A stretch of 64,000 bases of DNA from Novipirellula caenicola (GCF_039545035.1 NZ_BAABRO010000016.1:62001-126000), one strand, 5' to 3'. Shown: positions 9,075 to 18,425, counted from the stretch's first letter. Notes: generated from the sequence alone by a model not told the origin. Program-made: numbers and translations.

Positions 9075-10388
9075 TCAACAGCCTCGTTCCTTCATCCGCC
9101 ACTGCTCGCCATCGACTTGTTCGATCAGTCCGGCTTGCGACAAGATTTTCAGCGACCGCTCGACTTGAAAGTCGACTTCGACGTTCACCGCTTCACGAAT
9201 CATTCGCTCGCAGTGACGCCGCAGTTTGCGAGAGCTCAGCGGAGTGTCGCTCGACAGGATCCCGTACAACGCCAGCGTCACCTCGGCTTCACTCTGTTGC
9301 CGGGCTTGTTGGATCAAACGGTAACCCACGCCTGCGTTGGTATCGAGTTTTTGGTAGTACAGGTTCTTTGCCAGGTTCAATAGGTAGCGATTGCGGGTCT
9401 GGAAATAACTCACCACACTGCGAACGATGTAGCCGATCGAAGCAAAGATCAACCCGGCCAACATCATCGAAGAGTACAGCGTGATCGCGGCAAACAAGAA
9501 GATGAAATGGGCTAGTTTTCGAAGTGACATCAGAAGCCCTCCCAGACTTGGCACGATGATCTTGACCCGGTCCACTTTGCTGATTCGAACTTGCGTTCCT
9601 GGCAACAGCATGTCGACATCCAGCTTGGGAATGTTTTTGAACATCCTCAGGTGCAAACACCGTGACGACAATTGTTCTTCCGATACATCGTCGTTGTGCA
9701 GTTTGAACAGCACCACCATCCGTTGATACACGGGAACTTCGACTGGTTCACGTTGATACAGCGTGCGGAGCCGGCGGCGAAAGCGGGTGCCGACGATGTC
9801 GCCTCGCGAATAGACCACCAGCTGGTCGAACAGCGTGAAGTCGACATGCAGCGGGACTCCCCACTGGCTCGCCACACCCACGCAGGCTTCGATGTCAGAT
9901 TGATCCAGACGACGGTAGCCCGCTTCGACCAACATCCGCTCGCAGAGCTGCAGTGTCGGAGCAATGTGGGGATGCGTTGTGCCGTCTTCGGTCGCTTCAT
10001 CCTGGGGGGCAGCGGTGTCTGAATCCTCCTGCAGCGGGTCGCGATGATCCGAATCGGGGTCGAGTGCGGAGTACCATTTTGAAAATTCGGTGTGGTACGC
10101 CGCGGTATTGCGATTGAGTATGCTTTCGACTTGCCCGAAGGCTTCGGTAAACGCGTGTTGCTGTGATTCGCTCAGTTCGTTTCGGCGGATCAAGTATTCT
10201 CGCAACCGTGTGGGTTCGACGGGCAAGTACAACTCGACCGACCAGTGATCGGGATTGTCCGAGATCAGTCCCGATGCACTCAGTTCGCTGATGTCGCCAA
10301 ACGAACTGCCCAAAGGGCGTGTCGTCGCGCCGTCACGATTGACAGACCACTCGACGAGAAAACGATCAATGAACGATTTTGACACCAC
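9075..10388 (-). CDS. DUF3754 (TMEM143-like) membrane protein
   Basis: The 437-residue protein has a soluble N-terminal half and a conserved core with VPVYQRMVVLFKL, RMFKNIPKLDVDMLLPGTQVR and a following strand-rich stretch, the signature of DUF3754 proteins related to TMEM143. Two hydrophobic segments (about 285-325, FIFLFAAITLYSSMMLAGLIFA) form a membrane hairpin. The tail (FQTRNRYLLNLAKNLYYQKLDTNAGV) is also typical of the family. An acidic low-complexity linker lies near residues 110-135. The biochemical role of DUF3754 is unknown. The longest frame starts with GTG and its first 20 bp overlap the start of the divergent HAD gene; its 3' end faces the left repeat array. A shorter start would remove the overlap, but no ATG is available nearby. 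Confidence 0.8.
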   Translation of the reverse strand: MVSKSFIDRFLVEWSVNRDGATTRPLGSSFGDISELSASGLISDNPDHWSVELYLPVEPTRLREYLIRRNELSESQQHAFTEAFGQVESILNRNTAAYHTEFSKWYSALDPDSDHRDPLQEDSDTAAPQDEATEDGTTHPHIAPTLQLCERMLVEAGYRRLDQSDIEACVGVASQWGVPLHVDFTLFDQLVVYSRGDIVGTRFRRRLRTLYQREPVEVPVYQRMVVLFKLHNDDVSEEQLSSRCLHLRMFKNIPKLDVDMLLPGTQVRISKVDRVKIIVPSLGGLLMSLRKLAHFIFLFAAITLYSSMMLAGLIFASIGYIVRSVVSYFQTRNRYLLNLAKNLYYQKLDTNAGVGYRLIQQARQQSEAEVTLALYGILSSDTPLSSRKLRRHCERMIREAVNVEVDFQVERSLKILSQAGLIEQVDGEQWRMKERGC

Positions 10389-11076
10389 GGGCTCCCAGTC
10401 GTCCGACGAGCAAGCCGACGCCGCGCGAAAACCGGTTCGCGGGGTGGCACTCGATATGGACGGGCTGTTGATTGATACCGAACGATTGTACTGGCAAGTG
10501 GGCGATACGTTACTGCAGCGGCGGGGATATCGCTACAGCCGGGAATTGCAGGCTCGGATGATGGGCCGCATCGGGGTGTCGGCGATCGCACAGATGATCG
10601 AAATGCACAATTTGTCGGATTCCGCTGAATCGCTGCTTGCCGAGTCAGACGAACTGTATGGAGCGTTGTTGGCCGAGCAGCTTCAGCCGATGCCGGGGCT
10701 GAGCCAGTGGATGGACTCGCTACGACGATCCGGTTTGCCGTTCGGATTGGCAACCAGCAGTCAACGCAAATTTGTCGATGTCATTTTGCCGACGTTTGAT
10801 TGGTCGGATCAGCTTGCGTTTGTGTTGACCGGCAACGACGTCGTCAATGGCAAGCCTCACCCCGAGATGTATTTGACGGCAGCCGAGAAGATGCAAGTCC
10901 CCGCATCGGAAATGCTGGTGCTCGAAGATAGTGGCAATGGATGTGCCGCGGCATTAGCCGCTGGAGCCCAGACGGTCGCCGTCCCCAGCGAACACACCAA
11001 AGATCAATCGTTCGACGGCGTGATGTTGATCGCCGATTCGTTGTTGGATCCACGATTGCACGAGTTGATCGCATGA
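10369..11076 (+). CDS. HAD-superfamily phosphatase / beta-phosphoglucomutase-like
   Basis: This is a cytoplasmic HAD hydrolase of subfamily IA. Motif I is VALDMDGLLIDTE with the nucleophile and general-acid aspartates, motif II is LATSSQRK, motif III is the lysine of NGKPHPEMY, and motif IV is LVLEDSGNGCAAALAAG. The alpha-helical cap between motifs I and II fits the GS1/beta-phosphoglucomutase class, so a small phosphorylated metabolite is the likely substrate; which one cannot be told. The ATG chosen gives 235 residues; a longer in-frame start at 10255 would run far into the divergent gene and its extra residues do not look conserved. The gene lies back to back with the DUF3754 gene, and its 3' end runs towards the right repeat array. 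Confidence 0.87.
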   Translation: MNDFDTTGSQSSDEQADAARKPVRGVALDMDGLLIDTERLYWQVGDTLLQRRGYRYSRELQARMMGRIGVSAIAQMIEMHNLSDSAESLLAESDELYGALLAEQLQPMPGLSQWMDSLRRSGLPFGLATSSQRKFVDVILPTFDWSDQLAFVLTGNDVVNGKPHPEMYLTAAEKMQVPASEMLVLEDSGNGCAAALAAGAQTVAVPSEHTKDQSFDGVMLIADSLLDPRLHELIA

Positions 11077-11106
11077 CCGGGTAGCGAACGTCGCTCGCGT
11101 GTTTGG

Positions 11107-11132
11107 GTAGCGAAAGTCGCCAAGACTTTCGG
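11107..11132. repeat. Short interspersed palindrome (copy 1)
   Basis: GTAGCGAAAGTCGCCAAGACTTTCGG forms a hairpin with CGAAAGTC/GACTTTCG arms. A near-identical copy lies at 54935-54960, so this is a dispersed intergenic element, not part of the adjacent 162-bp array. Confidence 0.55.
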
Positions 11133-11144
11133 CAGAACGGCTTT

Positions 11145-11940
11145 ACCTCCCCGAAACTTGTTTTGGGAAGGTCAGAGCGAGCGGCAGCAAGCTCTGGGTG
11201 GGGCGTCGGTGTGTTAGCGATGGATCGTGCAAACACCGTGCAACCAACCCTCCCCGGCCGCTATCGCGTCCGACCCTCCCGCACACGGGAGGGTGAATTC
11301 ATTTTCACCTCCCCGAAACTTGTTTTGGGGAGGTCAGAGCGAGCGACAGCAAGCTCTGGGTGGGGCGTCGGTGTGTTCGCGATGGATCGTGCAAGCACCG
11401 TGCAACCAACCCTCCCCGGCCGCTATCGCGTCCGACCCTCCCGCACACGGGAGGGTGAATTCATATTCACCTCCCCGAAACTTGTTTTGGGGAGGTCAGA
11501 GCGAGCGACAGTAAGTTCTGGGTGGGGCGTCGGTGTGTTAGATGGATCGTGCAAGCACCGTGCAACCAACCCTCCCCGGCCGCTACCGCGTCCGACCCTC
11601 CCGCACACGGGAGGGTGAATTCATATTCACCTCCCCGAAACTTGTTTTGGGGAGGTCAGAGCGAGCGGCAGCAAGCTCTGGGTGGGGCGTCGGTGTGTTA
11701 GTGGTGGATCGTGCACGCAGCGTGCAACCAACCCTCCCCGGCCGCTACCGCGTCCGACCCTCCCGCACACGGGAGGGTGAATTCATATTCACCTCCCCGA
11801 AACCTGTTTTGGGGAGGTCAGAGCGAGCGGCAGCAAGCTCTGGGTGGGGCTTCGGTGTGTTAGCGATGGATCGTACAAGCACCGTGCAACCAGCCCTCCC
11901 CGGCCGCTATCGCGTCCGACCCTCCCGCACACGGGAGGGT
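11145..11940 (-). repeat. Right array: five repeat units in inverted orientation
   Basis: The same double-palindrome unit as the left array, here in the opposite orientation. Hairpin B starts (ACCTCCCCG) lie at 11145, 11307, 11469, 11629 and 11791, with periods 162, 162, 160 and 162, and the array closes with hairpin A ending at 11940. It occupies the gap between the converging HAD and thiG genes. Units in this array share variants (GGCGTCGGTGTG, CACCGTGCAACC) that differ from the left array (GGCCTCGATGTG and CACAATGCAACC when read in the same sense). Copies have therefore been homogenised or amplified separately within each arm. The peptide readable through the units is broken by the 160-bp period and is not considered coding. 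Confidence 0.95.
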
Positions 11941-11977
11941 GAATGCGTTGCCAGCCCGCGCGCAAGGCGACGTTGTC

Positions 11978-12856
11978 TTACTCGCCGCTGAGCGGCGCAG
12001 ATCCGTAGGGGCGGGTGCTAATAACGCCTTCTTCGGGACTGCTGGCGGTGCCATAAAGTCGCTTGGGGATCCGGCCGGACAAATAGGCGTCGCGGCCGGC
12101 GAGCGAAGCATACTTCATCGCTCGTGCCATCCGAATCGGATCACGGGCATGCGCGATTGCGGTGTTCAACAGCACGCCGTCGGCCCCCAACTCGAACGCT
12201 TCGCTGACATCGCTTGCCGTGCCCACGCCTGCATCGATGATGACGGGATAATCGGGATCGTCTTCCTTCAAATACTCCAAGATGATCCGCAAGTTGTTGG
12301 GATTTAGCAGCCCTTGGCCGCTGCCGATCGGGCTGCCCGCTGGCATCACGCTGGCCGCTCCGACGGCCTTCAGCCGCTGAGCCGTGACCGGACAATCGCT
12401 GGTGTAGCAGAGGACTTTGAATCCTTCTTTGCTCAATTCCTCGCACGCGGCCAATGTTTCCGATGGATCCGGCAACAGCGTTTTGCTGTCACCAAGCACT
12501 TCCAATTTGACCCAATCGGCGCCGGCATTGTTGAGCGAACGAAGGATTTCGCGGCCGAGTTTCGCGGCGCGGATCGCGTCTTTAGCCGTGTAGCAGCCCG
12601 CTGTGTTGGGCAATAAAATGTATCGATCCAGGTCAAGGAAATCGAGGATGTTTTGCCCCATCCGGTCGTACAGCCGCTCGCGACGCACCGCGACCGTCAC
12701 GCAATCGCTGCCCGAAGCCATCAGCGAGTCCCGCATTTGCGGCATCGAGTCGTAGCGGCCGGTGCCCACGATCAGACGGCTCTTCAGTTGATGGCCGCCA
12801 ACAACCAATCCGGGATCGTCGTCAATCACTTGGGGGGCGGATTCCGTGGTAGACAA
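11978..12856 (-). CDS. thiG: Thiazole synthase ThiG
   Basis: ThiG builds the thiazole phosphate ring of thiamine from 1-deoxyxylulose 5-phosphate, ThiS thiocarboxylate and an imine from glycine or tyrosine. The protein is a (beta/alpha)8 barrel. The start [18 protein letters not shown], the region [25 protein letters not shown] with the substrate-binding lysine, [13 protein letters not shown], and [11 protein letters not shown] with [12 protein letters not shown] are all diagnostic. Length (292 aa) is slightly above the usual 255-260 because of short N- and C-terminal extensions. Translation appears to start with TTG. No other thiamine gene is next to it; the gene stands alone between the right repeat array and a divergent cytochrome-type gene. 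Confidence 0.97.
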   Translation of the reverse strand: MSTTESAPQVIDDDPGLVVGGHQLKSRLIVGTGRYDSMPQMRDSLMASGSDCVTVAVRRERLYDRMGQNILDFLDLDRYILLPNTAGCYTAKDAIRAAKLGREILRSLNNAGADWVKLEVLGDSKTLLPDPSETLAACEELSKEGFKVLCYTSDCPVTAQRLKAVGAASVMPAGSPIGSGQGLLNPNNLRIILEYLKEDDPDYPVIIDAGVGTASDVSEAFELGADGVLLNTAIAHARDPIRMARAMKYASLAGRDAYLSGRIPKRLYGTASSPEEGVISTRPYGSAPLSGE

Positions 12857-12997
12857 TGCGAAAGCTCAACAGAATGCGGGTAAAATGGAGTGACACTTTG
12901 AAGGTAACTGCAAGGATACCAAATCGCCCCGCCTGCTGGCGAGCGGCCGCAATCGTCAACACGCGACGAAGCGTTTGGCATCGACTATGATACATCC

Positions 12998-15900
12998 ATG
13001 AAGTCCCACCCCTCCCCCCACCTTGTCCACCGCGTCCTGCTTGCTTTGGTTTGCAGCGTCGTAGGTACTGCCGCCCGAGTGAACGCCGACGATGAAATCT
13101 CGTTCAATCGAGAGGTGCGTCCCGTGCTGGCGTCGCAGTGTTTTGCTTGTCACGGCCCCGATGAGGAACATCGCGAAGCCGATTTGCGGCTCGATGTTGA
13201 CGAAGCCGCGATCGAACACGGCGTGATCGAACCAGGCGATCCGGACGCCAGCGAATTGGTGCGGCGGCTGTTCTCTTCCGACGAAGACGAGGTCATGCCA
13301 CCGCCGCATGCAGGAACGCTCAAACCCGAACAGAAACAATTGCTTCGCGATTGGGTGCAAAGCGGCGCGAAGTACGATAAACATTGGGCCTTCACCCCGC
13401 CGACGCGGCCCGCCGTGCCGACCGTGACACAATCTGGCTGGGCACGCGGCGCGATCGACGCCTTCGTGCTGGACCGTTTGGCTCGCGAAGGAATCTCGCC
13501 CTCGCCCGAAGCCGACCGGATGACGTTGGTGCGTCGGTTATACATCGATTTGATCGGACTGCCGCCGACGCCGGAGCAAGCGGATGCATTTGTTTCCTCG
13601 ACCGACCCGCATGCTTACGAAGCTCTGGTTGACGAACTGCTGCAATCGCCTCGCTATGGTGAGCACTGGGCTTTGCCGTGGCTGGATCTCGCTCGTTACG
13701 CCGACACCAACGGGTACGAGAAAGATCGCGAGCGTTCGATTTGGCCTTACCGCGATTGGGTAATCCGGGCGCTCAACGAAGACATGCCCTACGACGAGTT
13801 TTCGATCAAACAGTTGGCTGGCGATTTGTTGCCTCGCAAAAGTCCCGATGATTTGATCGCGACCGGATTTCATCGCAATACGATGCTCAATGAAGAAGGC
13901 GGGATCGATCCGCTTGAGTATCGTTACCTTGCGATGGTCGATCGCGTGGCAACGACCGGTGTTGTGTGGCTCGGTTTGACCACCGGTTGTGCGCAGTGCC
14001 ACACACACAAATTCGATCCGATCACGCACACCGATTACTTTCGGTTGATGGCACTGTTGAACAATGCCGACGAACCCGACTATGCGATCCCTGATCCTAC
14101 GGTGGAACAACAGCGACGCGAAACACTCGATCAAATCGAGCGACTTGAATCTCAGTTGGCGGACGTCTTTCCGATCGGCGATGATGCATCGGCAACTTTC
14201 GAAAGTGAATTCGCCAAGTGGATTCGCAGTCAAGAAGCGGTCGCGACGCCATGGCAAGTCATCACGCCGACGGAGATGAAATCGAATTTGCCGCGGCTCG
14301 AGTTGCTCGATGACGGCAGCGTCTTTGCCAGCGGCGACACCACCAAGCGTGACGAGTACGAGTTGACGTTCACGATTCAGCAAAGCGATTTGCCCATCAC
14401 CGCGATCCGGCTCGAAGCATTACCGGATGATCGGCTGCCGGAGCATGGTCCTGGTTTGGCGTTCTACGAAGGCCGCAAGGGCGACTTCTTTGTGAGCGAA
14501 TTGAATGCGACGCTCGGCGATGCCCCGCTGAATTTTGGTGAGGTCACGCACAATTACCGCACCACCAACGACGGCAATTCCAAAGTCCGTCCTGATAACG
14601 TTTTTGATGGTGATGGATCGACGGGCTGGCAACCTGGCAATCACAAAGGTGAACGGTTGCATTTGGTGATGAACCTGCAGCAGCCAATTGAAACGCCCGG
14701 CGAACTTCGTATCAAGTTGCTGTTTGAACGCCATTATGTGGCGAGTCTGGGGCGTTTTCGCTTTGCGGTTACCAGCAAGCCCGATGCAGTTGCGAGCCAG
14801 CTGTCCGAGTCCGCTGAGACGATCCTTGCCTCAGCGGAGGACGACAAAGAACGAAGCGAGGTGCTGCGACGCGAGTTTTTGCGTACCACTCCGCTATTGG
14901 CCGAGGCACGTAAACCGATCGATTCGTTGCGAGCGAAGTTGCCGGAGCCGACGACCACGTTGGTGATGCAAGAACGCCCAGCGGATCATCCACGCCCGAC
15001 CTATCGTCATCATCGCGGTGAGTACCTCAGTCCGAAGGAACAAGTCAGTCCGGGGATGCTGAGCGTGTTCGTTGAGGACGAGCAGCGTTCGCCGAAGAAT
15101 CGACTCGAGATGGCCCGCTGGCTCGTCAGTGACGCCAATCCCTTGATCGCCCGGGTGACCGTCAACCGGGCGTGGCGGTCACTGTTTGGTGCGGGGTTGG
15201 TGCGGTCCAGCGACGATTTTGGCGTCCAGTCCGAACCGCCGACGCATCCCGAATTGCTCGATTGGTTAAGCGTCGAGTTGATCGAAAACGGTTGGTCGAT
15301 CAAGCAGTTGCACAAATGGATCGTGATGAGCGAGACCTATCGTCAAGATTCCAAAGGGACAGCCGAACTAGTCCAAATGGATCCTGATAATCGACTGCTT
15401 GCCCGCGGTGCACGTTTCCGCGTCAATGGCGAAACGGTTCGCGACATCATGCTCCGGGGATCAGGATTGCTGTCAGAGAAAATGTACGGTCCCGGTGTGT
15501 TTCCGCCGCAGCCTCCGAGTGTGACGGAGTTGGCGTATGGCAATTTTAAATGGAACACCGCCAAGGACGCTGATCGGTATCGCCGCTCGATTTATACGTT
15601 CAAAAAGCGGACCGCGGCATTTGCCGCCTACACCGTGTTTGATGCCCCGACCGGCGAAGAGTGTATCCCACAGCGAAACCGCAGCAACACGCCGCTGCAA
15701 GCGCTGACGGTTTTGAATGACGAGATGTATTTTGAGATGGCCCGAGCGTTGGCGGAACAGACGTTGGCGAAGCAGACCAGTGAAGATGCAAACGATTCCC
15801 CAACAGAGATCGCAACGTCGATGTTTCGCCGAATTTTGACACGACCGCCCACGATCGAGGAAACGCAGATGTTGACGGCGTACTTCGATGCTCAGAAGCA

Positions 15901-16030
15901 ACGGCTGGTTTCCGGTCAGCTCATCGCGGCAGAGATCGGGGGCGACAAGAATGCGTCTGCCGACTTCGCGGCTTGGTCGATGGTCGCTCGGGTGATCATG
16001 AACCTCGACGAAGCCGTCACTCGCCCCTAA
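12998..16030 (+). CDS. DUF1549/DUF1553 planctomycete cytochrome c domain protein
   Basis: A signal peptide (VLLALVCSVVGTAARVNA) is followed by a PSCyt1 domain with a single haem-binding motif, CFACH at residues 48-52. Next come the PSCyt2/DUF1549 domain (DLARYADTNGYEKDRERSIWPYR, with a second CxxCH in GCAQCHTHKFDP), a ~150-residue beta-rich insertion that looks like a sugar-binding discoidin-type module, and the DUF1553 domain (NRAWRSLFGAGLVRSSDDFGVQSEPPTHPELLDWL). This layout is almost confined to Planctomycetes and relatives. Its role is not established; a periplasmic redox or polysaccharide-related function is usually proposed. The DUF1501 gene 55 bp downstream is its standard partner and probably co-transcribed. 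Confidence 0.93.
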   Translation: MKSHPSPHLVHRVLLALVCSVVGTAARVNADDEISFNREVRPVLASQCFACHGPDEEHREADLRLDVDEAAIEHGVIEPGDPDASELVRRLFSSDEDEVMPPPHAGTLKPEQKQLLRDWVQSGAKYDKHWAFTPPTRPAVPTVTQSGWARGAIDAFVLDRLAREGISPSPEADRMTLVRRLYIDLIGLPPTPEQADAFVSSTDPHAYEALVDELLQSPRYGEHWALPWLDLARYADTNGYEKDRERSIWPYRDWVIRALNEDMPYDEFSIKQLAGDLLPRKSPDDLIATGFHRNTMLNEEGGIDPLEYRYLAMVDRVATTGVVWLGLTTGCAQCHTHKFDPITHTDYFRLMALLNNADEPDYAIPDPTVEQQRRETLDQIERLESQLADVFPIGDDASATFESEFAKWIRSQEAVATPWQVITPTEMKSNLPRLELLDDGSVFASGDTTKRDEYELTFTIQQSDLPITAIRLEALPDDRLPEHGPGLAFYEGRKGDFFVSELNATLGDAPLNFGEVTHNYRTTNDGNSKVRPDNVFDGDGSTGWQPGNHKGERLHLVMNLQQPIETPGELRIKLLFERHYVASLGRFRFAVTSKPDAVASQLSESAETILASAEDDKERSEVLRREFLRTTPLLAEARKPIDSLRAKLPEPTTTLVMQERPADHPRPTYRHHRGEYLSPKEQVSPGMLSVFVEDEQRSPKNRLEMARWLVSDANPLIARVTVNRAWRSLFGAGLVRSSDDFGVQSEPPTHPELLDWLSVELIENGWSIKQLHKWIVMSETYRQDSKGTAELVQMDPDNRLLARGARFRVNGETVRDIMLRGSGLLSEKMYGPGVFPPQPPSVTELAYGNFKWNTAKDADRYRRSIYTFKKRTAAFAAYTVFDAPTGEECIPQRNRSNTPLQALTVLNDEMYFEMARALAEQTLAKQTSEDANDSPTEIATSMFRRILTRPPTIEETQMLTAYFDAQKQRLVSGQLIAAEIGGDKNASADFAAWSMVARVIMNLDEAVTRP

Positions 16031-16084
16031 CCAAACGCTCGGTCAATCGATCTTTATTCGAGCCAATACGCCGTTTGGCATTCC

Positions 16085-17542
16085 ATGGTAAAAGCAATGA
16101 ATTCTCACTCACGACCCGATCCAACCCGCCGCCATTTTTTCCAAGATTGTGGTGTCGGACTTGGCAAAATGGCACTCGCATCACTGATCGCTGGCGGAGC
16201 GAAGCATGCTTTGGCCGGGCAAGATGACGTGTCGCAACCGAGTTCGGTGCGTCCGACTCACTTTCCTGCCAAAGCCAAACGGGTGATCTTTTTATTCATG
16301 GCCGGGGCACCCAGCCAACTCGACTTGTTTGACAACAAACCCAAACTGGCTGAACTCGCCGGACAGCCGATCCCACCGTCGGTGATCGGTAACCAACGTT
16401 ACGCGTTCATCCAACCTGATGCGGCGGTACTGGGGCCACAGTTCCCGTTTGCCAAGTATGGCGAAAGCGGCGCCGAGCTATCGGATCGCTTGCCCTATTT
16501 GTCCAAAGTCGTCGATGACATCTCGTTCGTAAAATCATGCACCACCGATCTGTTCAATCACGCCCCGGCCCAATTGTTGTTCAATACCGGCAATCAGTTG
16601 CCGGGGCGACCGAGCATGGGAGCTTGGTTGAGCTATGGGCTTGGCAGCGAAGCGAACGATCTGCCCTCGTTTGTCGTGCTAAAAAGTGGCGGCAACTTGA
16701 GTGGCGGAGCGGCGATGTGGGGCAGCGGATTCTTGCCTGGTTCGCATCAAGGCGTTCCTTTTCGCGAGTCGGGCGATCCGATTTTAAATGTCACCAACCC
16801 AGCCGGTTTCGACACGCAGGCTCAGCGAGACTCGCTCGATCTGATTCGCAAGATGAATCAGAAACGCCAATCGGTGGTGTTTGATCCTGAAATCGAAACC
16901 CGGATTCGTTCGTACGAGATGGCGTATCGAATGCAGACGCGGGCTCCTGAGTTGATGGATTTCCAAAGCGAGTCGGCTGAGACGCTTGCGATGTACGGTG
17001 CCGAGCCTGGCAATGCGTCCAAATCGTTTGCTAACAACTGCTTACTTGCTCGCCGTTTGGCAGAGCGAGGCGTGCGTTTTATCCAGGTTTACCACTCGGG
17101 ATGGGACCACCACAGCAACGTCGCCGGCGGGCTAAAGTCGCAATGTGCCGCGACCGATCAAGGCTGTGCCGCGTTGATCCAGGATTTGAAGCAGCGTGGA
17201 TTGCTGGACGAAACGTTGGTCGTCTGGGGCGGCGAGTTTGGCCGAACACCGATGGTCGAATCGAGTGCCGCGTTGGGACGCAGCATGGGGCGCGACCATC
17301 ATCCGCAAGCGTTCACGATGTGGTTTTCAGGCGGCGGGATCAAACCAGGAATCACGCTCGGCGCAACGGATGAACTCGGATTTAACATCACCGAGCGACC
17401 GGTCCATGTGCATGACATCCAAGCCACGATCCTGCACTGCCTTGGACTGGATCATCAACGGCTGAGCGTCAATTTTCGCGGACTGAACGTCAAACTTACG
17501 GGCGTCGAAGAGCACCACCCGGTCAAAGAATTGTTGGCGTAG
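16085..17542 (+). CDS. DUF1501 (sulfatase-like) exported protein
   Basis: The N-terminus carries a twin-arginine-like signal (RRHFFQDCGVGLGKMALASL), so export in folded form is likely. The body shows the DUF1501 pattern, a divergent alkaline-phosphatase/sulfatase fold: VIFLFMAGAPSQLDLFDNKP near residue 65, CTTDLFNHAPAQLLFNTG, RFIQVYHSGWDHH, VVWGGEFGRTP and GRDHHPQAFTMWFSGGG, with aspartates and histidines that suit metal binding. The catalytic Cys/Ser for sulfatase maturation is not seen, so enzymatic activity is uncertain. It follows the DUF1549/1553 gene directly, the usual planctomycete pair. An ATG 12 bp inside the frame (MNSHSRPD) is an equally good start. Confidence 0.93.
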   Translation: MVKAMNSHSRPDPTRRHFFQDCGVGLGKMALASLIAGGAKHALAGQDDVSQPSSVRPTHFPAKAKRVIFLFMAGAPSQLDLFDNKPKLAELAGQPIPPSVIGNQRYAFIQPDAAVLGPQFPFAKYGESGAELSDRLPYLSKVVDDISFVKSCTTDLFNHAPAQLLFNTGNQLPGRPSMGAWLSYGLGSEANDLPSFVVLKSGGNLSGGAAMWGSGFLPGSHQGVPFRESGDPILNVTNPAGFDTQAQRDSLDLIRKMNQKRQSVVFDPEIETRIRSYEMAYRMQTRAPELMDFQSESAETLAMYGAEPGNASKSFANNCLLARRLAERGVRFIQVYHSGWDHHSNVAGGLKSQCAATDQGCAALIQDLKQRGLLDETLVVWGGEFGRTPMVESSAALGRSMGRDHHPQAFTMWFSGGGIKPGITLGATDELGFNITERPVHVHDIQATILHCLGLDHQRLSVNFRGLNVKLTGVEEHHPVKELLA

Positions 17543-17609
17543 GGGATCTTGCTAAAAATCCCGTGTGCAGGATGTTTAGCAAAAAGATTCTTCTTGCTAT
17601 CGTGCGTGG

Positions 17610-18425
17610 ATGAAATGGACGGATCAATATCGATTGGCGACCTGCCGAATTCAGCGAAAGCCATCGGTGTTGTTTTCACGCAAACACGACTGGAACAACG
17701 CGATTGGCCAATCGTTACGGGATTACGTTCCGTTCTGCTACAACCTGTCCGACGTCAATGTCCGGCGTTTTGATTTGCTTTTTCCGCTGACGGTGCGTGA
17801 CGAAAAGTACTTTAACCTGCACCACCGCTCACTTCATGGCCAAAAGGCGATCGTGCCGAGTACCGAGGTGATCGAATTGTGCGATGACAAACAAGCATTG
17901 ATTCATCGGTTGACTCAGTATGGTTTTGGCGAGCACATGCCAGCGACGGGCTGTCGATTTGAGTATCCGTATGTCGTGAAGAAACGTGTTTCTGGATTTG
18001 GCGATGGAACCTTCATCATCCAAAACTCCGACGATGAACGCGAATTAGAAACGCTGTTGAATGCAGAATCGCATTTCACGCTCGAGCATATCAGTGGACA
18101 AGAAGAATTTGCTACCCATCTGGTCATTGCGAAGGGGCAAGTTGTCTTTAGCCGCACCTGCAAATATTTCTTTCCGCCGGGGGTGTATGTCAAAGGACGA
18201 CATGGCAAACCGGTAAAGCGTCAGACGTCAGACCATTCCCCTTACACCGGCCTTTTCGAAGAGATGTTGAGAGCGATTGGCTACGAGGGCGTTTGCTGTA
18301 TCGATTACAAACCGCACGGCAGCGGAATCAAGTTGCTGGAGATCAATCCGCGTTTTGGCGCGACGATGGCATTGTTCATCAACGAGGCGCTGCCCGCCTA
18401 CGAGGCAGCGGTTGCAGCCTACTGA
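17610..18425 (+). CDS. ATP-grasp domain protein
   Basis: The 271-residue protein has an ATP-grasp architecture: a lysine pair in YPYVVKKRVSGFGDGTFI, the acidic region ESHFTLEHISGQEEFATHLV, and the metal-binding signature LLEINPRFGATM near the C-terminus. These enzymes join a carboxylate to an amine or thiol through an acyl-phosphate. The short N-terminal domain (about 90 residues) is unlike carbamoyl-phosphate synthase or biotin carboxylase, so a peptide or amino-acid ligase role is more likely; the substrate is unknown. No carrier or peptide partner gene is next to it. The gene is 67 bp downstream of the DUF1501 gene on the same strand. Confidence 0.85.
   Translation: MKWTDQYRLATCRIQRKPSVLFSRKHDWNNAIGQSLRDYVPFCYNLSDVNVRRFDLLFPLTVRDEKYFNLHHRSLHGQKAIVPSTEVIELCDDKQALIHRLTQYGFGEHMPATGCRFEYPYVVKKRVSGFGDGTFIIQNSDDERELETLLNAESHFTLEHISGQEEFATHLVIAKGQVVFSRTCKYFFPPGVYVKGRHGKPVKRQTSDHSPYTGLFEEMLRAIGYEGVCCIDYKPHGSGIKLLEINPRFGATMALFINEALPAYEAAVAAY

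Noticed and set aside
8212-11940. CRISPR arrays
   Set aside because: The repeats are 162 bp, contiguous and without unique spacers, and no cas gene is present.
13538-14383. 281-residue open frame antisense to the DUF1549/1553 gene
   Set aside because: Completely covered by the well-supported opposite gene.
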